DNA of 45,170 nucleotides, taken from Teichococcus coralli (GTDB lineage Bacteria > Pseudomonadota > Alphaproteobacteria > Acetobacterales > Acetobacteraceae). The stretch is from contig NZ_SNVJ01000022.1 of the NCBI RefSeq assembly GCF_009829925.1, positions 33,089 to 78,258 of the forward strand, written 5' to 3'. Of this stretch, positions 7,193 through 14,781 are shown in pieces (positions within the stretch are counted from its first letter, which is position 1; each line of letters begins with the position of its first letter). The notes beneath the pieces were generated by a model, which saw only the letters and a program-made list of their open reading frames with translations, searched no databases and was not told where the DNA came from. The position numbers and the translations under genes are program-made.

Positions 7193-7731
7193 GTCACGCC
7201 CCGCCAGGGATTGGGCATGCCAAGGCGGCGAAGGATGCGCGCCTCGGCGCGCTCCATGCGGCGCGCCTCGCCGGCCTCGACATGGTCGTGGCCGCCCAGG
7301 TGCAGCGTGCCATGCGCCACCAGATGCGCCAGATGCGCCGCGACGCGACGGCTGGCGCCGCGCGCCTCGCGCCGCACCACCCCGAGCGCCAGGGCGATGT
7401 CGCCCAGGTGGCCGAAGCCTTCGCCAGGAAAGGAAAGCACGTTGGTCGGCTTGACCTTGCCGCGGTGCCGGCCGTTCAGGCGCTTCACCGCGCGGTCGTC
7501 CGTCAGCAGGACGGTCATGCTGCCGGAGGGGGCGCCGATCGGGGCATGGTCGAGGGGGAAGCCGTCGCCGAGCATCTCGGCCCAGGCGGCTTCGGCGGCG
7601 CGGCGCGCCAGATCCTCGGCGCGGGGCACGGCCGCACGCCATGCCGGAGCGTCGATGACGACGACGACCTCCGGTGTGGGATGCCCGGCCACGCTATCGC
7701 GGCCGGGCGACAGACTTCCCGGTTCCATCAT
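7189..7731 (-). CDS. ybeY: Endoribonuclease YbeY (rRNA maturation factor)
   Basis: Metal-dependent endoribonuclease of 180 residues, involved in 16S rRNA 3'-end maturation and 70S ribosome quality control. The zinc motif HGTLHLGGHDH (140-150) matches the family HGxLHLxGxDH, and PTNVLSFP (95-102) with LGDIAL (109-114) is the conserved core strand region. The ATG at 7731 overlaps the phoH stop (ATGA), which decides the start. The 3' end overlaps corC by 4 bp. The loop between VLLTDDRAVKRLN and the catalytic motif has the usual length. High confidence. Confidence 0.95.
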   Translation of the reverse strand: MMEPGSLSPGRDSVAGHPTPEVVVVIDAPAWRAAVPRAEDLARRAAEAAWAEMLGDGFPLDHAPIGAPSGSMTVLLTDDRAVKRLNGRHRGKVKPTNVLSFPGEGFGHLGDIALALGVVRREARGASRRVAAHLAHLVAHGTLHLGGHDHVEAGEARRMERAEARILRRLGMPNPWRGVT

Positions 7732-8858
7732 TCTCCTTCCTGCCGCGCGGGAGGAGTCCCGTCACGGCGCCGTCCGCCCGCGCCGCCCACTCTGGCGGCG
7801 GGGCCCCCGGCCGATTGATCGGCACGGTTATACGCGGCCACGATCCGCGCCACCAGCGGATGCCGCACCACATCGGCCTCCGCGAAGCGCGAGACGCCGA
7901 TGCCGTCCACCCCGTCCAGGATGGCGAGCGCTTCCACCAGGCCGGACTTCTGCCCGGGCGGCAGGTCGGCCTGGGTGGGATCGCCGGTGATCACCATGCG
8001 CGTGCCCTCGCCCATGCGGGTGAGGAACATCTTGATCTGCGCCGGCGTGGTGTTCTGCGCCTCGTCCAGGATGGCATAGCAATGCGCCAGCGTTCGGCCG
8101 CGCATGAAGGCCAGCGGCGCGATCTCGATCTCGCCCGAGGTGATGCGGCGCTGCACCTGGTCGGCCGGCATCATGTCGTGCAGGGCGTCGTAGAGCGGGC
8201 GGAGATAGGGGTCCACCTTCTCCTTCATGTCGCCGGGCAGGAAGCCCAGCCGCTCGCCGGCCTCGACGGCCGGGCGGGAGAGCACGATGCGGTCCACCCG
8301 TCCGGCCAGCAGCAGCGCCACGCCCTGGGCCACGGCGAGATAGGTCTTGCCGGTGCCAGCCGGGCCGATGCCGAAGACCATGTCCTGCCGCGCGAGCTGG
8401 TCCATGTAGGCCGCCTGCGCGTGGCTGCGCGGCGCGATGGCGCCCTTGCGGGTGCGGATCGCCGGCAGGTCCGCCAGCGGCAGGCGCGGCTCGTCCCCGC
8501 TGGCCGGCGCCGCAGGGGCGCCCTCCGCCAGGCGCAGCGCCGCCTCCACCTCGGCCATGCCGACCGATTCGCCCCGCTCCAGCCGCATCCAGAGGCTGCG
8601 CAGCGCCGTCTCGGCGATCCCCGTCGCCTCGGCCGCGCCGATGATCGAGAGCCGGTTGCCCCGGCTGGCCAGCCGGATCCCCAGTCGCTGCTCGATACGG
8701 GCCAGATGGCGGTCATGCTCGCCGAACAGCAACGGCAGCAGCGCGTTGTCCTCGAACTGCAGCGTGACGGTCCGGGCTTCGGACACGGTGTCAGCCGCCG
8801 GGGGGCGGCTCAGGTTGCGGGCATCGGCGCGAAGCGCGATGGAGGCGGTGTTGCTCAA
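7728..8858 (-). CDS. phoH: PhoH-family ATPase
   Basis: Cytoplasmic P-loop ATPase of 376 residues from the proposed start. An N-terminal KH-like region (about 28-110) precedes the PhoH domain with Walker A GPAGTGKT (165-172) and Walker B AILDEAQN (about 263), then ITGDPTQ. It is probably an RNA-linked ATPase/helicase acting with YbeY. The start is proposed as TTG at 8858: its TTGA overlaps the miaB stop by 4 bp, and AAGGAG lies 11 bases upstream. GTG at 8786 has no ribosome-binding site. The Arg/Gly-rich C-terminal tail is low in information and probably disordered. Coupled to ybeY by an ATGA overlap. Confidence 0.92.
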   Translation of the reverse strand: MSNTASIALRADARNLSRPPAADTVSEARTVTLQFEDNALLPLLFGEHDRHLARIEQRLGIRLASRGNRLSIIGAAEATGIAETALRSLWMRLERGESVGMAEVEAALRLAEGAPAAPASGDEPRLPLADLPAIRTRKGAIAPRSHAQAAYMDQLARQDMVFGIGPAGTGKTYLAVAQGVALLLAGRVDRIVLSRPAVEAGERLGFLPGDMKEKVDPYLRPLYDALHDMMPADQVQRRITSGEIEIAPLAFMRGRTLAHCYAILDEAQNTTPAQIKMFLTRMGEGTRMVITGDPTQADLPPGQKSGLVEALAILDGVDGIGVSRFAEADVVRHPLVARIVAAYNRADQSAGGPAARVGGAGGRRRDGTPPARQEGE

Positions 8859-10267
8859 GCGCAGGCAAGCTCCTTCTCGTCGAGCAAGGTTGCGGAGAGA
8901 GAATTGGGGTGCGCTGCGGTGATTCGCACCCTCACCACCTGTCCCGCGAGGCCTTCCGGGCCAATCGCATGGATGGGTTGCAGCCAGGGCGTGCGTCCGG
9001 CCACCTGGCCCGGGTGCCGCCCGGCGCCGGTCATCAGCACGTCGCACTCACGGCCGACGCAGGCGCGGTTGAAATCGTCCTGCTGGCGGCGGAGCAGGGC
9101 CTGCAGCTCCTGCAGCCGCTCGTCCTTGACCGTCTCGGCCACCTGGAAGGGCTGGTCGGCGGCGGGGGTGCCGGGACGGGGCGAGTACTTGAAGCTGTAG
9201 GCCAGGGCGAAGCCGACCTTCTCCACCAGCCGCATGGTCGCCGCATGGTCCTCGGCGGTTTCGCCGGGATGGCCCACGATGAAGTCGGAGGAGAGCGCCA
9301 GGTCCGGCCGCGCCTCGCGCAGCCGGTCGGCCAGGCGGAAGAACAGCTCCGCCTCGTGGCCGCGGTTCATCGCCTGGAGCATCTTGTCCGAGCCGCTCTG
9401 CACGGGCAGGTGCAGGAAGGGCATCAGCTGCGGCACGGTGCCATGCGCGCGGATGAGCGCGTCATCCATGTCGCGCGGGTGGCTGGTGGTGTAGCGGATG
9501 CGGGCCAGCCCATCGATCTCGGCCAGGGCATGGATCAGCCGCGCCAGGCCCCAGGTGGAGCCATCGGGCGCCTCGCCGTGCCAGGCGTTCACGTTCTGGC
9601 CGAGCAGCGCGATCTCCCGCGCGCCGCGCGCCACCATCCGCCGGGCCTCCGCGACGATGGCGGCGGCCGGCCGGCTGAACTCGGCGCCGCGGGTATAGGG
9701 CACCACGCAGAAGGAGCAGAACTTGTCGCAGCCCTCCTGGATGGTCAGGAAGGCGACCGGCCCCTGCTGCCCCTGCGCGTCGGGCAGATGGTCGAACTTC
9801 TGCTCCACCGGGAAGTCGGTCTCGATCTGGGCGCCGGCGGCGCGGCTGGCGCGGGCCACCATCTCCGGCAGGCGATGATAGGTCTGCGGCCCCAGCACGA
9901 GGTCCACCCAGGGGGCGCGGGCGGTGATCTCGGCGCCCTCGGCCTGGGCGACGCAGCCGGCCACGGCCAGCACCATCCGCTGCCCGGCCGCCTCCTTCTC
10001 CTGCTTCAGCAGGCGCAGGCGGCCGAGATCGGAGAACACCTTCTCCGAGGCCTTCTCGCGGATATGGCAGGTGTTGAGGATGACCATGTCGGCCTCCTCC
10101 GGCGTCTCGGCGGGGCCGTAGCCGAGTGGCGCCAGGACGTCGGCCATGCGGCCGCTGTCATAGACGTTCATCTGGCAGCCCCAGGTGCGGATGTAGAGCC
10201 GCTTGCGGGGGGAGCCGGCAGTCTCGGACAAGATGGGGCGATCCTGGGCAGGCAGGGAAGAGGTCAT
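8855..10267 (-). CDS. miaB: tRNA-2-methylthio-N6-isopentenyladenosine synthase MiaB
   Basis: Radical-SAM methylthiotransferase of 470 residues that converts i6A37 to ms2i6A37 in tRNAs. The N-terminal UPF0004 domain has the three cluster cysteines: Cys31 (TWGCQMN), Cys67 (LNTCHIRE) and Cys105 (AGCVAQ). The radical-SAM motif is CDKFCSFC (Cys180/184/187). A C-terminal TRAM domain spans about 400-465. ATG at 10267 was chosen for family length. No Shine-Dalgarno is seen before it, so it may be leaderless or start elsewhere. It is the first gene of the block that runs through phoH, ybeY, corC and lnt, and is divergent from hemW with a 324-bp gap. Confidence 0.95.
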   Translation of the reverse strand: MTSSLPAQDRPILSETAGSPRKRLYIRTWGCQMNVYDSGRMADVLAPLGYGPAETPEEADMVILNTCHIREKASEKVFSDLGRLRLLKQEKEAAGQRMVLAVAGCVAQAEGAEITARAPWVDLVLGPQTYHRLPEMVARASRAAGAQIETDFPVEQKFDHLPDAQGQQGPVAFLTIQEGCDKFCSFCVVPYTRGAEFSRPAAAIVAEARRMVARGAREIALLGQNVNAWHGEAPDGSTWGLARLIHALAEIDGLARIRYTTSHPRDMDDALIRAHGTVPQLMPFLHLPVQSGSDKMLQAMNRGHEAELFFRLADRLREARPDLALSSDFIVGHPGETAEDHAATMRLVEKVGFALAYSFKYSPRPGTPAADQPFQVAETVKDERLQELQALLRRQQDDFNRACVGRECDVLMTGAGRHPGQVAGRTPWLQPIHAIGPEGLAGQVVRVRITAAHPNSLSATLLDEKELACA

Positions 10268-10591
10268 GACGCGGAGGGAACCCGGGGCTGCGGAACCCGG
10301 CGGCACAAGCCGGCCGGGGCCACCCCGATGGGGGGCGGCGTCGCGGGCGGATGTGCGGGGCGCGTGGCCGCGGGTCAAGCGGCCAGGCTCCCCGAGACCG
10401 CGGAATCCGTCTGCGATCCAGGGCGCATCATGTGGGAGGATGCTCGCGGATGCCGCCCTGGCCGGTCAAGGCAAACCGACGCGGCGAACATGACGTTTTG
10501 GGCAAACCCCCCCGAGCCCGCTTCGCGGCATGCCTGCCCCCGTTCGTCCCGCCCTCGACGCGGCCACCCCGCCGCGCCCATATCCCCGCCC
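10268..10591. other. Divergent miaB-hemW intergenic region
   Basis: 324 bases between two divergent genes. No credible coding frame with a family match is seen, although frames stay open because of GC content. No copy of the dispersed repeat is present. It must contain both promoters, but no convincing -35/-10 pair was found on either strand. Confidence 0.5.
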
Positions 10592-11761
10592 ATGTCCGAG
10601 CCGCTCGCCCTTTACGTGCATTGGCCCTTCTGCGCGGCCAAGTGCCCCTACTGCGACTTCAACAGCCATGTTCGCGAGCGGGTGGACGCAGCCCGCTTCG
10701 GCGCCGCGCTGCGCCGTGAGCTGGCCTTCGAGGCCGTCCGGCTGGAGGCGGAAGGGCAGGGGCGCCGGCCGCTCGCCTCGATCTTCTTCGGCGGCGGCAC
10801 GCCCAGCCTGATGCCGCCCGAGGTGGTGGCCGACATCATCAGCGACGCCACCCGCCTCTTCGACCCGGTGCCGGAGATCGAGATCACGCTGGAGGCCAAC
10901 CCCAGCAGCGTCGAGGTGGCGCGGCTGGCGGAGGTGCGCGCCGCCGGGGTGAACCGCGCCAGCCTCGGCGTGCAGTCGCTTGATGCGGAGGCGCTGCGCT
11001 TCCTCGGCCGCCGGCATGACGTGCCGCAGGCCATCGCCGCGCTGGAGGCGGCGCGGGCGCTGTTCCCGCGTCTTTCCTTCGACCTGATCTACGCCCGCCC
11101 CGGCCAGCAGGAGGCCGCCTGGCGCGCCGAGCTGCGGCAGGCTCTGGCGCTGGCCGCCGACCACCTCTCGCTCTACCAGCTCACCATCGAGCCGGGCACG
11201 CGCTTCGCCACCGAATACGCCCGCGGCGCCTTCGCCCTGCCGGACGACGAGGCGGCCGCCGCGCTCTACTTCGCCACCGGCGAGGAGGCCGCCCGCTTCG
11301 GCCTGCGGCCCTACGAGGTCTCGAACTACGCCAGGCCCGGGGCGGAGAGCCGGCACAACCTCGCCTACTGGCGCTATGGCGACACCATCGGCATCGGCGC
11401 CGGGGCGCATCAGCGCCTGCTGCTGAAGGAGGGGCTGGTCGCCGCCCGTCGCCATCGTGGCCCGGAGGAATGGCTGGCGCGCGTCGAGGCGGAGGGCCAT
11501 GCCATCACCGGCACCGAGACCCTGTCGCCCACCGACCGCGCCCGCGAGGCCCTGCTGATGGGGCTGCGGTTGAGCGAGGGCGTCCATCCCGACCGCCTGC
11601 TGGCCCGCACCGGCGTTCCGCTGGCCGAGGCGGTGGACCCGGCCATCCTCGCCGCCTGCCTGGACGAGGACTACCTGCGCTGGACGCCGGAGGGCGCGCT
11701 GGCCACCACCTGGGAGGGACGCCTGCGGCTCGACCTGCTGCTGCCGTCGCTGCTGCGGTGA
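10592..11761 (+). CDS. hemW: HemW-type radical SAM heme chaperone
   Basis: Radical-SAM protein of 389 residues. The CX3CX2C motif is CAAKCPYC (Cys14, Cys18, Cys21), followed by FFGGGTPSL, LEANPSS, RASLGVQS, FDLIYARPGQ and SLYQLTIEPGT, the HemN/HemW core. A C-terminal HemN_C-like domain spans about 300-385. Its length and short N-terminus fit HemW, a heme-trafficking protein, better than the longer oxygen-independent coproporphyrinogen oxidase HemN. ATG at 10592 is taken because the motif normally begins about ten residues after the start; the frame stays open far upstream but antisense to miaB. No strong ribosome-binding site. A repeat doublet follows the stop. Confidence 0.9.
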   Translation: MSEPLALYVHWPFCAAKCPYCDFNSHVRERVDAARFGAALRRELAFEAVRLEAEGQGRRPLASIFFGGGTPSLMPPEVVADIISDATRLFDPVPEIEITLEANPSSVEVARLAEVRAAGVNRASLGVQSLDAEALRFLGRRHDVPQAIAALEAARALFPRLSFDLIYARPGQQEAAWRAELRQALALAADHLSLYQLTIEPGTRFATEYARGAFALPDDEAAAALYFATGEEAARFGLRPYEVSNYARPGAESRHNLAYWRYGDTIGIGAGAHQRLLLKEGLVAARRHRGPEEWLARVEAEGHAITGTETLSPTDRAREALLMGLRLSEGVHPDRLLARTGVPLAEAVDPAILAACLDEDYLRWTPEGALATTWEGRLRLDLLLPSLLR

Positions 11762-11766
11762 GGCAG

Positions 11767-11926
11767 GACCGGGGGAGAAGGAATTCTCCCCCGATCCCCC
11801 GCTTCTTGCTTTTCTGTCAGTTGGCGGCGCGGGCTATCCGCGCTCATGCCTCGGCCGAAGGCAGTACCTGGAGCCTGGCAGAAAAAAGATGGGGGTCTGG
11901 GGGAATTCCTTCCCCCAGCCTTCCTT
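11767..11926. repeat. Intergenic inverted repeat doublet, copy B (best conserved)
   Basis: The left half (11767-11820) has a 9-bp hairpin GGGGGAGAA-GGAA-TTCTCCCCC (11771-11792), then a CCCCC / CTTCTTGCTTTTCT tract. The right half (11877-11926) is its mirror: an A/G tract, GGGGG, then CTGGGGGAA-TTCC-TTCCCCCAG (11897-11918). About 56 bases separate them. The two halves are reverse complements in layout, down to the loops GGAA and TTCC. It lies between the hemW stop and the LexA-controlled operon. Confidence 0.8.
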
Positions 11927-11958
11927 GGCGGATTCCAGATCGGGAACATATAAAGAAC
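11925..11958 (+). promoter_or_regulatory. LexA box overlapping the radical SAM operon promoter
   Basis: GAAC-ATATAAA-GAAC at 11944-11958 is a perfect GAAC-N7-GAAC, the alphaproteobacterial SOS box (GTTC-N7-GTTC on the other strand). Inside it, TATAAA (11949-11954) is a near-consensus -10, with TTGGCG (11925-11930) 18 bases upstream as -35. Bound LexA would therefore cover the -10. The box ends 24 bases before the ATG at 11983. Confidence 0.8.
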
Positions 11959-11982
11959 GTGATCCCCTCCCGGACTGCCGCC

Positions 11983-13242
11983 ATGGACCTCCGCGCCAAA
12001 CTCGCCCTGCTGGCCGACGCGGCCAAGTACGACGCCTCCTGCGCGTCGTCCGGCACGGAGAAACGGGATTCCCGCGCCGGCGGTCTCGGCAGCACGGAAG
12101 GCATGGGCATCTGCCACGCCTATGCCCCGGATGGCCGCTGCGTCTCGCTGCTGAAGGTGCTGCTGACCAATTCCTGCATTTTCGACTGTGCCTACTGCAT
12201 CAACCGCAAGTCCTCCGACGTCCGGCGCGCCCGCTTCACCGTGGAGGAGCTGGTCCGGCTGACGCTGGCCTTCTACCGGCGCAACTACATCGAGGGGCTG
12301 TTCCTCTCCTCCGGCATCATCCGCTCCTCCGACTACACGATGGAGCAGCTGATCCGCGTCGCGCGGACGCTGCGCGAGGAGCACGGCTTCCTCGGCTACA
12401 TCCACCTCAAGACCATTCCCGACGCGGCGCCGGAGCTGCTGGCGGAGGCGGGGCGCTGGGCGGACCGGCTCTCGATCAACATCGAGCTGCCGCAGGTGCG
12501 CAGCCTGAAGGAACTGGCGCCGGAGAAGGACCTGGCGGGCATCCACGGCGCCATGGGCAACCTGTCCGGCCATATCGCCGAGGCGAAGGAGGCGCGGCGC
12601 ACGCCCACCCGCGCCGCGCCGCCGCGCTTCGCCCCCGCCGGGCAGTCCACCCAAATGATCGTCGGCGCCGATGACAGCGACGACCGCCACATCCTCGGCA
12701 CCAGCGACGCGCTCTACAAGAAGTTCGGCCTGAAGCGGGTCTACTACTCCGGTTTCTCGCCCATTCCCGACGCTTCCGCCAAGCTGCCGCCCGCTCCGCC
12801 GCCGCTGCTGCGCGAGCACCGGCTCTACCAGGCCGACTGGCTGCTGCGCTTCTATGGCTTCGAGACGCAGGAGATCCTGGCCGGCGGGGAAGGGGGCATG
12901 CTCGACCTGGAGCTGGACCCCAAGCTGGCCTGGGCGCTGAAGCACCGCGCGCTGTTCCCGCTTGACCTGAACCGCGCCTCGCGGGAGGCGCTGCTGCGGA
13001 TCCCTGGCCTCGGCGCGCGCAACGTGGACCGCATCCTGGCGGCGCGGCGGTATTCCTCCGTGCGGCTGGCCGACCTGGCGCGGCTGCGGGTGCCGCTGAA
13101 GAAGGTCTCGCCCTTCATCCTGGCGCCCGACCACCGCCCGGCGCGGGGCCAGCTCGATTCCGCAGGGCTGCGGCGGCAGCTCCTGGCGCCGAGCGCCTTT
13201 GCCCAGGCCGCGAAGCCGCGACAGCTCGCGCTCGATGTATAG
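11983..13242 (+). CDS. Putative DNA modification/repair radical SAM protein (TIGR03916-like)
   Basis: A 419-residue radical-SAM protein. The cluster motif is CIFDCAYC (Cys65, Cys69, Cys72). Extra cysteines occur at Cys20, Cys44 and Cys53. The radical-SAM barrel covers about 55-300. A helix-hairpin-helix stretch near 327-365 (LNRASREALLRIPGLGARNV...) suggests DNA contact. Members of this family are encoded beside a DUF4130-type protein and often a UdgX-like uracil-DNA glycosylase; the reaction is unknown. ATG at 11983 follows the LexA box by 24 bases, which supports SOS induction. The 3' end overlaps the next gene by 8 bp. Family assignment is from recall of the gene pair, not from a search. 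Confidence 0.85.
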   Translation: MDLRAKLALLADAAKYDASCASSGTEKRDSRAGGLGSTEGMGICHAYAPDGRCVSLLKVLLTNSCIFDCAYCINRKSSDVRRARFTVEELVRLTLAFYRRNYIEGLFLSSGIIRSSDYTMEQLIRVARTLREEHGFLGYIHLKTIPDAAPELLAEAGRWADRLSINIELPQVRSLKELAPEKDLAGIHGAMGNLSGHIAEAKEARRTPTRAAPPRFAPAGQSTQMIVGADDSDDRHILGTSDALYKKFGLKRVYYSGFSPIPDASAKLPPAPPPLLREHRLYQADWLLRFYGFETQEILAGGEGGMLDLELDPKLAWALKHRALFPLDLNRASREALLRIPGLGARNVDRILAARRYSSVRLADLARLRVPLKKVSPFILAPDHRPARGQLDSAGLRRQLLAPSAFAQAAKPRQLALDV

Positions 13243-14059
13243 CGTCACGCTGGAAAGCCCTGCCGATTTCGCCGGCTGGCGGGAGGCGGCGCGCGGCCTG
13301 CTGGGGGCCGGCATCCCGCCAGAGGCCGTTTCCTGGCACAGCCCGGCCGAGCCCGCCGGCCTCTTTGCCGGCCCGCCGCCGCCCGACGTGCCAGCTCAGA
13401 GCGCCATTCCGCCCGTGCCGCGCGACTTCCTGGAGATGGCGGAGCGTGCCGCCCGGCACAGCGACCCTGAGCGCTTCGCGCTGCTCTACGGCCTGCTCTG
13501 GGATGCGCGCCGCGCCCCCGGCCTGCTGCGCACCCCCACCGAGCCGCGCATGGCCCGGCTGGAGGCCATGGCCCGCGCGGTGAAGCGCGACGCCCACAAG
13601 ATGCACGCCTTTCTCCGCTTCCGGGAGATCGACACGCCGGAAGGGCCCCGCTCCGTCGCCTGGTTCGAGCCCGAGCACCACATCGTCGAGGCCGAGGCCG
13701 GCTTCTTCCAGCGCCGCTTCGCCGCGCTGCGCTGGTCCATCCTGACGCCGCGCCGCTGCGCCCATTGGGACGGTGCCGAGATCCGCTTCGCCGAGGGCGC
13801 CCGCCGCGCCGACGCCCCTGCCGACGACGCGGCCGAGGACCTCTGGCGCACCTATTTCGCCAGCATCTTCAACCCCGCCCGCCTGAAGCCCGACGCCATG
13901 CGCGCCGAGATGCCCAAGAAGTACTGGAAGAACCTGCCGGAGGCGCGGATCATCCCTGCGCTGATGCAGGGCGCCTCCGGCCGCGTGCGCGCCATGCTCG
14001 GCCAGGAGCCGGCATCGCAACCGCAGCCCCCTGGGCCGCGGCGCCGGCGCAAGGACTGA
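13235..14059 (+). CDS. DUF4130/TIGR03915-type probable DNA metabolism protein
   Basis: A 274-residue protein. Recognisable stretches are GWREAARGLL (N-terminus), AVKRDAHKMHAFLRFRE (about 117-133), FEPEHHIVEAEAGFFQRRFA (about 145-164), and MPKKYWKNLPEA near residue 230. These match the domain that forms the N-terminal half of long UdgX-type uracil-DNA glycosylases and also occurs alone beside the radical-SAM gene. Here the protein stops after the DUF4130 part and no glycosylase domain follows. Function unknown; the partnership suggests a role in damaged-DNA processing. ATG at 13235 overlaps the previous gene by 8 bp. The last ~20 residues are Pro/Arg-rich. Confidence 0.8.
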   Translation: MYSVTLESPADFAGWREAARGLLGAGIPPEAVSWHSPAEPAGLFAGPPPPDVPAQSAIPPVPRDFLEMAERAARHSDPERFALLYGLLWDARRAPGLLRTPTEPRMARLEAMARAVKRDAHKMHAFLRFREIDTPEGPRSVAWFEPEHHIVEAEAGFFQRRFAALRWSILTPRRCAHWDGAEIRFAEGARRADAPADDAAEDLWRTYFASIFNPARLKPDAMRAEMPKKYWKNLPEARIIPALMQGASGRVRAMLGQEPASQPQPPGPRRRRKD

Positions 14060-14082
14060 CCCCGCGCCACCTGGAGGGAACC

Positions 14083-14643
14083 ATGCCGCCTTCGCTGCTG
14101 CTCGCCCTGCGCTCCATGGCCCACAACAATGCCTGGGCCAACCACCGCCTGCTGACCGCCTGCGCCGGCCTCACCCAGGCGGCCTTCGAGGCGCCGCGCA
14201 CCGGCTTCTTTCCCTCCATTCAGGCCACGCTGAACCATATCCTGATCGTGGACCACTTCTACGTGGACGCGCTGGAGGGGGGCACGCTCGGCCCCGCCGC
14301 CTGGGCCGAGCGCATCCCCTGCCCGGGCGTCGCGGAACTGCACGCGGCCCAGGCCGCCGTGGACCGCCGCCTGATCGCCTGGTGCGGGGCGATGGACGAG
14401 GCCACCCCCGGCCGCGTCATCACGATCCACCGCACCGGGCGCATCCAGCGCGAGCGCGCCGACCGGCTGCTGCTGCACCTGTTCCAGCACCAGATCCATC
14501 ATCGCGGGCAGGCGCATGCCATGCTGAGCGCCACCTCGGTCGCGCCGCCGCAGCTCGACGAGTTCTACGCCGAGGCCGAGGCGCCGCTGCGCGCGGCGGA
14601 ATTCGCGGAGCTCGGCTGGACGGAGGCGACGATCTGGGAGTGA
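14083..14643 (+). CDS. DinB-family (B. subtilis type) metal-binding protein
   Basis: Four-helix-bundle protein of 186 residues. The three-histidine metal site expected of the DinB/YfiT fold is visible: TLNHILIVDHFYVDAL (about 49-64) supplies one histidine, and QHQIHHRGQAH (about 136-146) the other two. It is unrelated to DNA polymerase IV, which shares the name. The B. subtilis namesake is DNA-damage inducible, but its reaction is unknown; related proteins use bacillithiol or mycothiol as thiol cofactors. GGAGGG at 14073-14078 precedes the ATG at 14083. Only 23 bp separate it from the DUF4130 gene, so it is probably the third gene of the LexA-controlled operon. Confidence 0.82.
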   Translation: MPPSLLLALRSMAHNNAWANHRLLTACAGLTQAAFEAPRTGFFPSIQATLNHILIVDHFYVDALEGGTLGPAAWAERIPCPGVAELHAAQAAVDRRLIAWCGAMDEATPGRVITIHRTGRIQRERADRLLLHLFQHQIHHRGQAHAMLSATSVAPPQLDEFYAEAEAPLRAAEFAELGWTEATIWE

Positions 14644-14647
14644 AGAA

Positions 14648-14780
14648 AGCCCCGGGGAAGGAATTCCTCCAGGCCCCATCTTCCTTCCTCGCGTTTCCAG
14701 CGCCTGCGGAAAGCGCGGCCCAGAACTGGCAAAAGAAAGAAGAGGACAGGGGGGGAAATTCATTTCCCCTCCCTGGCCTT
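14648..14780. repeat. Intergenic inverted repeat doublet, copy C
   Basis: It fills the 138-bp gap between convergent dinB and phoR. The left half (14648-14700) contains GGGGAA-GGAA-TTCCTCC and a CCCCATCTTCCTTCC tract. The right half (14726-14780) has AAAAGAAAGAAGAGG and then the 8-bp stem GGGGAAAT/ATTTCCCC. Each half abuts one stop codon, as expected if it ends transcription from both sides. Confidence 0.75.
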
Positions 14781-14781
14781 G

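Noticed and set aside
7728..9047. Longer PhoH start at 9047 (439 aa)
   Set aside because: The extension lies inside miaB, has no PhoH similarity, and the TTG at 8858 has a ribosome-binding site and a 4-bp overlap with the miaB stop.
8909..11761. 950-residue open frame containing HemW at its end
   Set aside because: The first ~560 codons are antisense to miaB and low-complexity; only the part from ATG 10592 matches a family.
14083..14643. DNA polymerase IV (dinB)
   Set aside because: At 186 residues with a three-His metal site it belongs to the B. subtilis DinB/YfiT fold; no polymerase motifs are present.
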